From an uncultured Oscillospiraceae bacterium (GTDB lineage: Bacteria > Bacillota_A > Clostridia > Oscillospirales > Oscillospiraceae), in NCBI GenBank assembly GCA_900757695.1, contig CAAEOU010000084.1:1-16820 (forward strand): a stretch of DNA of 16,820 nucleotides, given 5' to 3'. A program made the translations under genes and the position numbers. Shown piece after piece: positions 1 to 6,436 of this stretch (positions are counted from its first letter, which is position 1; each line of letters starts with the position of its first letter). The notes under the pieces are model-generated. The model made no database searches and was not told the origin of the DNA. It saw only the letters and a program-made list of their open reading frames with translations.

Positions 1-25
1 GGCAGTCCACAATATAAATCGGAAA

Positions 26-2146
26 TTACTGCTTGTTCTTTGCCATTTCCTTCAGAGCGTCTCTCCGGGAGAGGTTCACACGGCCCTTTTCGTCGATGTC
101 GGTGACCTTGACCCAAGTCATATCGCCAACATTCAGCACGTCCTCGACCTTTTCCACACGGTGGTTCTCCAGCTTGGAGATGTGGATCATGCCGTCCTTA
201 CCGGGTACCAGCTCCACAAAAGCGCCGATGGGGATGATGCGGACGACCTTGCCGTAGTACAGCTTGCCTACCTCGGGAACGAAGCAGATGTTGTCAATGG
301 CGGCCTTGGCAGCCTTGCAGGAGGAAGCGTCCACTGCGGAGATGAAGATGGAGCCGTCATCATCGATGTCGATCTTGGCGCCGGTCTCGGCAGTGATCTT
401 CTGGATGGTCTTTCCGCCGGAGCCGATGACCTCACGGATCTTCTCCACGGGGATCTTCATGGAGATCATCTTGGGTGCATACTCGCTGACTTCCTTCCGA
501 GGCTCAGCGATGCAGGGCAGCATGATCTGATCCAGAATCTCCAGACGGGCCTTGCGGCAGTTCTCCAGAGCGTCCTCAATGATCTCCATGGTGAGACCAT
601 CGTTCTTGAGGTCCATCTGAATGGCGGTGACGCCCTTTACGGTACCGGCAACCTTGAAGTCCATCTCGCCGTGGAAGTCCTCAACACCCTGAATATCGAT
701 GAAGGTGCGGAACTTGTCACCCTCGGAGATCAGACCGCAGGAGATACCGGCCACAGGCCGCTTGATGGGAACACCGGCATCCATGAGCGCCAGCGTGGTG
801 CCGCAGATGGAGCCCTGAGAGGTGGAGCCGTTGGAGGACAGCACGTCAGAGACAACACGAATGGCATAGGGGAACTCCTCCACGGAGGGGAGCACAGGCG
901 CCAGAGCCTTCTCAACCAGCGCACCATGACCATACTCACGGCGGGAGGTGGAGCGGCTGCCCCGTGCCTCGCCGGTGGAGAATGCGGGCATATTATAGTG
1001 ATGCATCCAGCGCTTGGATTCCTCGGGGAAGATGGTATCCAGCTTCTGCATCATGGAAAGAGAAGCAAGGGTGCAGACAGACAGAACCTGAGTCTGACCA
1101 CGGGTGAACAGGCCGGAGCCATGGACTCTGGGCAGAACGCCTACCTCGGCAGCCAGAGGACGGATCTCGTCGGTGCGGCGGCCATCCACACGCTTGCCGG
1201 CCATGAGCCACTTCTTCACGACCTTCTTCTGCATCTTGTAGAGGCAGACCTCGATGTGCTGGTCGTAGTCCTCATACTTGTCCTTGAACTTCTCGGCGAA
1301 GTCCAGACGGATGGCAGCAAGACGCTCTTCCCGGACATTCTTGTCATCGGTGTCCAGCGCATACTCGATCTGGGGCAGACCGTACTCCATCAGGTCGTTC
1401 AGCAGGTCATAGTTGACAGCGGCCTTCTCGAAGGAGAACTTGGGCTTGCCGATCTCGGCAACGATCTCGTTGATGAAGGCAACGATCTGCTGGTTGGTCT
1501 CATGAGCCAGCTTAATGCCGCCCAGCAGGATATCCTCGGGGATTTCCTTGGCCTCGGTCTCGATCATAACCACCTTTTCGGCGGTGGAGGCGATGGTGAC
1601 GAACATCTCGGCACGCTGATGCTGATCGTAGCTGGGGTTTACCACGTACTCGCCGTCTACATAGGCAACCTGAGTGGTAGCCATGGGGCCGTTCCACGGT
1701 ACATCGGAGTAAGCGGTGGCAATGAAAGCGCCCAGAGAAGCGACAACCTCAATGGAGTTGTCCTTGTCGTTGGACAGTGCGGTGCAGGTGACAACGACAT
1801 CGTTGCGCAGGTCATCGTCGAAGAAGGGACGCATGGGGCGGTCGATGAGGCGGCTTACCAGTACGCCTCGCTCGGAGGGACGGCCCTCACGGCGGAGATA
1901 AGCGCCGGGGATACGGCCCACAGCGTACATCCGCTCTTCAAAATCAATGGTCAGAGGGAAGTAGTCAATGCCGGACTTGGGGGCAGAGGAAGCCACCACG
2001 GTGGTGAGCACGACGGTGTCGCCGTAGCGGCAGATGCATTCGCCGTTGCACAGCTCAGCTACCTGACCGGTGATGACGGTGAAGGGACGGCCGCCAATTT
2101 CGGTCTGGAACACATGGCGGTTGGGGAATTCTTTCTTAGTTACCAT
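26..2146 (-). CDS. pnp: Polyribonucleotide nucleotidyltransferase (PNPase)
   Basis: This is a phosphorolytic 3'-to-5' exoribonuclease of the cytoplasm that degrades mRNA using phosphate and can add tails in reverse. The 706-residue product is the usual bacterial length. It has two RNase PH-like domains in the first ~550 residues, the second carrying the catalytic GEMDFKVAGT signature. A KH domain follows with the GSGGK loop at about residues 575-579, then an S1 RNA-binding domain at about 628-696. The start is an ATG preceded by AGGAGGT at a seven-base spacing. It lies 201 bases downstream of rpsO on the same strand, the common rpsO-pnp order. A hairpin and a long imperfect stem lie in between, so partial read-through from rpsO and leader-based control are plausible. 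No lesion is seen. The identification is secure. Confidence 0.98.
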   Translation of the reverse strand: MVTKKEFPNRHVFQTEIGGRPFTVITGQVAELCNGECICRYGDTVVLTTVVASSAPKSGIDYFPLTIDFEERMYAVGRIPGAYLRREGRPSERGVLVSRLIDRPMRPFFDDDLRNDVVVTCTALSNDKDNSIEVVASLGAFIATAYSDVPWNGPMATTQVAYVDGEYVVNPSYDQHQRAEMFVTIASTAEKVVMIETEAKEIPEDILLGGIKLAHETNQQIVAFINEIVAEIGKPKFSFEKAAVNYDLLNDLMEYGLPQIEYALDTDDKNVREERLAAIRLDFAEKFKDKYEDYDQHIEVCLYKMQKKVVKKWLMAGKRVDGRRTDEIRPLAAEVGVLPRVHGSGLFTRGQTQVLSVCTLASLSMMQKLDTIFPEESKRWMHHYNMPAFSTGEARGSRSTSRREYGHGALVEKALAPVLPSVEEFPYAIRVVSDVLSSNGSTSQGSICGTTLALMDAGVPIKRPVAGISCGLISEGDKFRTFIDIQGVEDFHGEMDFKVAGTVKGVTAIQMDLKNDGLTMEIIEDALENCRKARLEILDQIMLPCIAEPRKEVSEYAPKMISMKIPVEKIREVIGSGGKTIQKITAETGAKIDIDDDGSIFISAVDASSCKAAKAAIDNICFVPEVGKLYYGKVVRIIPIGAFVELVPGKDGMIHISKLENHRVEKVEDVLNVGDMTWVKVTDIDEKGRVNLSRRDALKEMAKNKQ

Positions 2147-2185
2147 TATAATACCTCCTGTATTTTTGTGGATTGCAGTACAGGA

Positions 2186-2243
2186 AGTTTAGCACTTGAA
2201 ACAGCAGCCGGAAAGGCCGGACACTCTTTCAACTGCTAAAACT
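2186..2243 (-). promoter_or_regulatory. Long imperfect stem-loop in the pnp leader
   Basis: Bases 2230-2243 pair with 2186-2198 in the minus-strand RNA, giving about 12 pairs with one bulged U and one G-G mismatch. Inside sits a smaller CCGG/CCGG hairpin near 2208-2220. The structure ends about 30 bases before the pnp ribosome binding site. In Escherichia coli a double-stranded pnp leader is cut by RNase III and then acted on by PNPase to repress its own synthesis. A similar role here is inference from position and structure only. Confidence 0.45.
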
Positions 2244-2275
2244 GATCCTGCACCACAGATGGATGACGGTCTTGA

Positions 2276-2309
2276 AAGGGCGGCTCAAATCAATGAGCCG
2301 CCCTTTTGA
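2276..2309 (-). terminator. Hairpin after rpsO (intrinsic terminator or processing site)
   Basis: AAAGGGCGGCTCA and TGAGCCGCCCTTT form a 13-bp perfect stem with a six-base loop, 39 bases after the rpsO stop. The T tract on the minus strand is only CCCTTTC, so termination may be partial and let some transcripts continue into pnp. The stem is symmetrical and could work from either strand. Confidence 0.65.
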
Positions 2310-2347
2310 CGCATTATGGGACCAAGCTCGCCGGACGGAACAGCAGC

Positions 2348-2614
2348 TTACTTACGCAGGCCCAGCTTAGCGATCAGGGCACGGTAACGGTTGATGTCCT
2401 TCTTTGCCAGATAGTCCAGCAGGTTGCGGCGCTTACCAACCATCTTCAGCAGGCCACGGCGGCTGTGATCGTCATGGATGTGGGTACGCAGATGCTCGGT
2501 GAGCTCGTTGATGCGGTAGGTGAGGACAGCAATCTGTACCTCGGGGGAACCGGTGTCGCCCTCATGGGTAGCGTACTGGGCGATGACCTGATCTTTTACT
2601 TCTTTGCGGATCAT
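2348..2614 (-). CDS. rpsO: 30S ribosomal protein S15
   Basis: This is a primary 16S rRNA-binding protein of the small subunit that organises the central domain and bridges to 23S rRNA. The product has 88 residues, the normal S15 length. It shows the family features [11 protein letters not shown], the HDDHSRRGL segment and a basic end at [13 protein letters not shown]. The reading frame extends 12 bases upstream to a GTG, but that GTG lies inside the Shine-Dalgarno sequence AAAGGTGG. The ATG at 2614, eight bases downstream of that sequence, is therefore taken as the start. It has a strong promoter of its own and a ~100-base structured leader, and is followed by a hairpin and pnp. Confidence 0.97.
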   Translation of the reverse strand: MIRKEVKDQVIAQYATHEGDTGSPEVQIAVLTYRINELTEHLRTHIHDDHSRRGLLKMVGKRRNLLDYLAKKDINRYRALIAKLGLRK

Positions 2615-2716
2615 AATAAATTCCACCTTTCAATATTTTACCCCAAAGCTAAGTGCCGGGCGGGTGAACACCGCGCGACGCGGCTGATACCCCGGTACTG
2701 GGCAATAGGGCATACC
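2615..2716 (-). promoter_or_regulatory. Structured rpsO 5' leader, candidate S15 autoregulatory element
   Basis: The transcribed leader is about 100 bases. A perfect hairpin CCGCG-TCG-CGCGG lies at about 2671-2683. It is enclosed by a possible helix between CCGGG (near 2690-2694) and CCCGG (near 2656-2660), with a GGTG/CACC element beside it, suggesting a branched fold. In several bacteria S15 binds a branched or pseudoknotted leader of its own mRNA. That this one is an S15 target is inferred from position and fold only. Confidence 0.4.
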
Positions 2717-2722
2717 GTTAGA

Positions 2723-2750
2723 ATTATACCACGAAATTCTGATTTGTAAA
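2723..2750 (-). promoter_or_regulatory. Sigma-A promoter of rpsO
   Basis: Reading the minus strand, TTTACA (2750-2745) is followed by a 16-base spacer and a perfect TATAAT (2728-2723). The predicted start near 2716 leaves a leader of about 100 bases before rpsO. It lies in a locally AT-rich gap after the upstream chimeric gene. Confidence 0.8.
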
Positions 2751-2800
2751 GCAAAAATTAGATTATTTTTCTTCCGTAAAAAAGGATAAATTCCCGGGAC

Positions 2801-3799
2801 TCATTCCTGCGGGGCGGGCTGATAGTCAAAATAGCAGATGTTTTCATGGGAGGATGCCACGGAGACCATAAAGTGATAGACCTGATCCCGGAGCTTCTGC
2901 TGGGCCTCCCGGGCAGAGAGTGCGGCATCGGGATAGAAGGGCTCGGACAAGGTAATGGTCATGCCCGGCCGGCGAAGCAGCCGCCCAAGCCCCCTGCGCC
3001 GGCGATAGGTGGTGACCATGGCCACCACGGGAGCACCCAGCTTTTCCGGATACCGGAAGGAGGTATCCGAGAACGGGCGGATGCCGGTATAAAAGGGCCA
3101 GATGTGAGCCTCGGGGAAGATGGCAATGACGTTATTCTCCCGATAGCGCTGCTGCACGGAGGAAAGAAACTGCCGCATACCCGAAAACTTGTTGGGGATC
3201 GGGATGACCCCCAGCATGGTCACAAGGGTCTGAAGAAAAGGGAGACTCACAGCATCGGGATTGGAGATCACCCGGCCATTGGTGGGGCCGACAATGGCCT
3301 CAAAGGTATCCTTGATGAACTGGGTGGGGTAGTGGATGCAGTCGCAGTAGCGGTAGAGCCGATCATATAGTATATGGTATACGGCAGTGTTGGCCTTGGG
3401 ACTGTTTTGCAGGGAAATATGGTTGGTGATATTCTCGGCCTGACAATGGAAGCCTGCAGTCAGGGCAATGCCATGGTCATGGGCATAGTGGGCCGCAGCC
3501 TTCCCCAGCGCAAAGGGAATCATTACATGGATCACGTCCACATCGTGGATGGCCGCCTCCGGCACACGGGTGTCCAGCTTGGCGGGGGCTACGCCGTTTT
3601 TCTCCACATACTCATTAAATATATGAAAGTCGTATTTCGGAACGATATAATAGCCCGGCTCGCCGGCACGATCCGCATCCGGGCAGACCACACGAACCTC
3701 ATGGCCTTTTTCCCGTAGTGTTCGGATCAGGTTCAGGGCGGCGATGGTGGTACCGTTGTTGGCCTCCCCGAGAACGTCACAGATCACAGCAATTTTCAA
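2801..3799 (-). CDS. Chimeric protein: GT4 glycosyltransferase N-half fused to PlsC-like acyltransferase C-half
   Basis: This is one open frame with two unrelated halves. Numbered from the TTG start used here, residues 1 to ~180 resemble the first Rossmann domain of a GT4 glycosyltransferase of the diacylglycerol-glucosylating kind. They begin MKIAVICDVLGEANNGTT, include GFHCQAENITNH, and end at RVISN, where such enzymes continue NG. From NPDAVSLPF onward the protein matches the second half of a bacterial 1-acyl-glycerol-3-phosphate acyltransferase, with the FPEAHIWPFYTGIRPF block and a C-terminal DQVYHFM segment. The glycosyltransferase nucleotide-sugar domain and the acyltransferase N-terminal HX4D motif are both missing, so neither activity is expected. 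The junction is near 3257-3271. An upstream GTG (3823) is in frame, but the AGGAGAG at 3806-3812 points to the TTG at 3799. It may be a deletion remnant, a new protein or an assembly artefact. Confidence 0.8.
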   Translation of the reverse strand: MKIAVICDVLGEANNGTTIAALNLIRTLREKGHEVRVVCPDADRAGEPGYYIVPKYDFHIFNEYVEKNGVAPAKLDTRVPEAAIHDVDVIHVMIPFALGKAAAHYAHDHGIALTAGFHCQAENITNHISLQNSPKANTAVYHILYDRLYRYCDCIHYPTQFIKDTFEAIVGPTNGRVISNPDAVSLPFLQTLVTMLGVIPIPNKFSGMRQFLSSVQQRYRENNVIAIFPEAHIWPFYTGIRPFSDTSFRYPEKLGAPVVAMVTTYRRRRGLGRLLRRPGMTITLSEPFYPDAALSAREAQQKLRDQVYHFMVSVASSHENICYFDYQPAPQE

Positions 3800-3823
3800 A
3801 ATTCTCTCTCCTATTTTATTCAC

Positions 3824-3972
3824 TCATTCAAATGTTTATTGCGTGTGGGAAAGGGCAACATATTTTTGGAGAAAAAACAAGACAGGGCGGCTGCAAAATG
3901 CCAAAAAAACTGCAAAAGCATCCGATAAAAAAAGGCAGAATGCTAAAAATGACCGAAACCACGAAAATGCCA
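3824..3972. other. A-tract-rich divergent intergenic region
   Basis: No gene is supported here; short open frames lack ribosome binding sites and family features. The plus strand carries repeated runs of 4-7 A, centred near 3874, 3896, 3906, 3915, 3930, 3947 and 3965, just upstream of the ilv promoter. It also carries three similar nonamers: GCAAAATGC at 3893, GCAAAAGCA at 3912 and GCAGAATGC at 3935. The region could act as an UP element, a bent segment or a regulator site. No clear promoter for the chimeric gene was found on the minus strand. Confidence 0.4.
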
Positions 3973-4001
3973 TTGACAAATGGAAACGGCTTTTGTATCA
4001 T
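3973..4001 (+). promoter_or_regulatory. Sigma-A promoter of the ilv operon
   Basis: A consensus TTGACA (3973-3978), a 17-base spacer and TATCAT (3996-4001) place the transcription start near 4008, just ahead of the T-box leader. An A-rich upstream region may strengthen it. No other comparably good promoter is seen before ilvB1. Confidence 0.88.
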
Positions 4002-4019
4002 AGAGAAAATTAATCGAAA

Positions 4020-4285
4020 CAGGCAATGAAAAGGATTAGTACCTGAGTCCCAATGGCTCAGAGAGGGCGCGGCTGGTGTGAGCGCCTGCTAAGAATTCAG
4101 GGAAACTCACCTTGGAGCTCTGCACTGAAACGGCTTGTGCCGGAGTAGGCGGCGGCGGATTCCTCCGTTAAAGGGAAATTCCATACATATGTGGAACTGA
4201 GGGCCCGGACATGCCGGGAATTTAGGTGGTAACGCGGAGTCAGCTTCGTCCTATGAAAATGGGATGAGGCTGTATTTTTTTATAT
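4020..4285 (+). promoter_or_regulatory. T-box riboswitch, probable tRNA-Leu (CTC specifier)
   Basis: This leader reads the charging state of a tRNA and lets transcription continue when the tRNA is uncharged. Stem I begins with GGATTAGTACCTGAG; AGTA at 4035-4038 forms the loop E partner of GAA near 4103. The stem CCTGAGT/ATTCAGG closes the specifier loop. The codon after GAAA is CTC (4106-4108), followed by A, the purine normally found after the specifier, so leucine is the best reading. The AG-bulge region AGAGAGGG is present near 4062. The T-box core AGGTGGTAACGCGG is at 4224-4237; its TGGT would pair with the ACCA end of a tRNA with discriminator A, as in tRNA-Leu. The antiterminator (TAGG/CCTA and CGGAG/CTTCG) excludes the terminator at 4241. 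The class is certain; the specifier is inferred. Confidence 0.93.
4241..4281 (+). terminator. Terminator of the T-box leader
   Basis: Bases 4241-4254 pair with 4259-4272 (14 pairs including G-U) around a GAAA loop, followed by a run of seven T. The left arm overlaps the 3' side of the antiterminator, giving the mutually exclusive structures expected of a transcriptional T-box. Confidence 0.92.
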
Positions 4286-4306
4286 GCAGCAAAGGGGCGA
4301 GATGCA

Positions 4307-5923
4307 ATGACAACTGGCGCAGAGGCTTTGATCGAAAGCTTAAAGCGGGAAAACGTAACGGAGATCTTCGGCTATGCAGGGGCGACCATCTGCCCCGCGG
4401 CAGATGCCCTGAAGCACTCGGATATTCACTATACACTGGTACGGACAGAGCAGAATGCGGGACATATGGCCTCCGGCTATTCCCGCATCAGCGGCAAGGT
4501 GGGCGTATGCATGGTCACCTCCGGCCCGGGGGCAACAAACCTCATTACCGGCATTGCCACCGCATATATGGACTCCATTCCCATGGTGGCCATTACCGGG
4601 CAGGTGGAAAGCTACCTGCTGGGCCGGGATATTTTCCAAGAGGTGGACATTACCGGTGCCGTAGCGCCCTTTATCAAGCACAGCTATCTGGTGAAGGATG
4701 TCAAGAGCATCCCCAGAATTGTAAAGGAGGCATTCCACATTGCCTCCACCGGTCGGCCCGGGCCGGTACTCATTGATATTCCCATTGATGTGCAGAAGGC
4801 AAAGTTTGAGCCTGTCTATCCCGAAACCGTGGAGATCCGGGGCTATAAGCCCTCGGTAAAGGGCAACATCAAGCAGATCCACCGGGCAGCCGATGCCATT
4901 CGCCATGCGAAAAAGCCGGTGCTCTGTCTGGGCGGCGGTGTCATCAGCGCCGGAGCACAGAAGGAAGCACTGGAATTTGCGGAGCGGAGCCAGATTCCCA
5001 TTGTCAATACCATGATGGGTCTTGGCATCGTCCCCACGGAGCATCCCCTGTATATGGGCATGATCGGCTCCTTCGGAACAGCCACCGCCAACAAGACGCT
5101 GGCGCATTCCGATCTGCTGATTCTGGTGGGCGCCCGGGTGGCCAACCGTGCCATCCTCCAGCCCTTGGAGATCGGCCGCCGCATGAAGACCATTCATATC
5201 GATGTGGATCCGGCGGAGATCGGTAAGAACGTGGATACCACCATCCCCGTGGTGGGGGACGTGAAGCAGGTACTGCTCCAGCTGATGGAGCTGGACACCA
5301 CCGCACAGACCCAGGACATTGAGGCGCTGCGGGAGAGCCGGAAGGCAGAGCTGGTGCGGGAGCTTCCCAGCCGGGAGGGCTATGCCCATCCCGCACGGGT
5401 GATCCGCACGCTGGGCCATCTCATGGACGATGACGCCATCTGCTGTGTGGACGTGGGGCAGAACCAGATCTGGACCTGCAAGCATATGACCATCAAGCAT
5501 GGCCGGTTCCTGACCACCGGCGGCCTTGGCACCATGGGCTATTCCCTGCCGGCAGCGCTGGGCGCCAAGGTGGCGGCACCTGAAAAGCAGACGGTAGTGG
5601 TCTGCGGCGACGGCAGCTTCCAGATGTTTGAGAATGAGCTCAGCACATTGCGGAACCTTGACGCAAATGTGAAGCTGGTGATGATGGAGAACAGCGTGCT
5701 GGGACTGGTGAACGAGATCCAGCACAGCGCCTACAGCGGCCCCTTTGGAGTGGCGCTGGATCATTCTCCGGACTTCTCCAAGCTGGCAGAGGCCTATGGC
5801 ATCCGATACGGCGAGATTCGGCAGGACAGCGAGATTGAGGAAAAGCTCAGGGAGATGCTGCACTGCGACGGCCCCTATATTATGGTGTGCCATGTGGATC
5901 CCGATGCAAAGACCAGTGACTAA
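4307..5923 (+). CDS. Acetolactate synthase large subunit, divergent paralogue
   Basis: This is a thiamin diphosphate enzyme expected to condense two pyruvates, or pyruvate with 2-ketobutyrate, in the first common step of Val/Leu/Ile synthesis. The 538 residues cover three domains: ThDP pyrimidine-binding (1-165, catalytic Glu48 in RTEQNAGH, Phe110 in DIFQEVDITG), a central Rossmann-like domain, and ThDP pyrophosphate-binding (GDG 434-436 with Asn462). Several usually constant positions differ. MHG is SFG at 255-257, the DDR block is ANR at 279-281, and GMVRQWQ reads GLVNEIQ with Ile471 in place of the Trp that favours 2-ketobutyrate. Those changes suggest altered substrate choice. It begins 25 bases after the T-box terminator, behind AAAGGGGCGAG, and is followed after 15 bases by its own ACT subunit gene. 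The family is secure; the exact substrate is uncertain. Confidence 0.9.
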   Translation: MTTGAEALIESLKRENVTEIFGYAGATICPAADALKHSDIHYTLVRTEQNAGHMASGYSRISGKVGVCMVTSGPGATNLITGIATAYMDSIPMVAITGQVESYLLGRDIFQEVDITGAVAPFIKHSYLVKDVKSIPRIVKEAFHIASTGRPGPVLIDIPIDVQKAKFEPVYPETVEIRGYKPSVKGNIKQIHRAADAIRHAKKPVLCLGGGVISAGAQKEALEFAERSQIPIVNTMMGLGIVPTEHPLYMGMIGSFGTATANKTLAHSDLLILVGARVANRAILQPLEIGRRMKTIHIDVDPAEIGKNVDTTIPVVGDVKQVLLQLMELDTTAQTQDIEALRESRKAELVRELPSREGYAHPARVIRTLGHLMDDDAICCVDVGQNQIWTCKHMTIKHGRFLTTGGLGTMGYSLPAALGAKVAAPEKQTVVVCGDGSFQMFENELSTLRNLDANVKLVMMENSVLGLVNEIQHSAYSGPFGVALDHSPDFSKLAEAYGIRYGEIRQDSEIEEKLREMLHCDGPYIMVCHVDPDAKTSD

Positions 5924-5938
5924 GGGAGGATGGGCAGT

Positions 5939-6424
5939 ATGAAGCAGACAATTTCTGTTCTGGTAGAGAATCAGGCAGGCGTGCTCAACAAGATCACCGG
6001 CCTGTTCTCCAGAAGAGCGTTTAATATTGAATCTCTGGCAGTGGGTGTCACCGATGACCCCAGCATTTCCCGAATCACGATCATTGTGGACAGCGGAAAC
6101 AGCGTGGTGGAGCAGGTGGAAAAGCAGCTCAACAAGCTGGTGGACGTCATTAAGGTGCGGACGCTGGATGAAGACCGGCTCATTGGCCGGGAGCTGATGA
6201 TCGTAAAGGTCTCCTGCACCACAAAGACCAGAGTTGACATTATGAATCTGTGCCAGATCATGGGGGCAAAGATTGCCGATGTATCGGCAACCTCCATGAC
6301 ACTGGAGCTCAGCGATACCACCGAGCGGCTGGAATTGTTCCAGAGCCTGCTGCGTCCCTTCTCCATTCTGGAGGTGGCCCGAACCGGGCTCATTGCCGTC
6401 CAGAAGGGAAGCGGAAAGATTTGA
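5939..6424 (+). CDS. ilvN: Acetolactate synthase small (regulatory ACT) subunit, copy 1
   Basis: This is the regulatory subunit that stimulates the large subunit and carries the valine feedback site. The 161 residues are the length of E. coli IlvH. The N-terminal ACT domain is ISVLVENQAGVLNKI with FNIESL and TDDPSISRITI; the C-terminal half ends ILEVARTGLIAVQKG. Valine-site residues corresponding to E. coli IlvH Asn11, Gly14 and Asn29 are all kept, so feedback by valine is plausible. An ATG at 5930 is in frame but touches GGGAGG (5924-5929), which is its own ribosome binding site. The ATG at 5939, nine bases downstream, is chosen. It lies between the two large-subunit genes, 12 bases before the second. 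Confidence 0.93.
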   Translation: MKQTISVLVENQAGVLNKITGLFSRRAFNIESLAVGVTDDPSISRITIIVDSGNSVVEQVEKQLNKLVDVIKVRTLDEDRLIGRELMIVKVSCTTKTRVDIMNLCQIMGAKIADVSATSMTLELSDTTERLELFQSLLRPFSILEVARTGLIAVQKGSGKI

Positions 6425-6436
6425 GGAGGTTGACCA

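Noticed and set aside
161..2239. A 692-codon open frame on the plus strand opposite pnp
   Set aside because: It mirrors the pnp codons, has low-complexity Gly/Ala/Leu/His-rich composition, no ribosome binding site and no family features. It is a shadow of a GC-rich gene.
3718..4029. A 103-codon plus-strand open frame running into the T-box leader
   Set aside because: It starts inside the chimeric gene on the other strand, covers the ilv promoter, and has Lys/Asn-rich composition from A-tracts. There is no ribosome binding site.
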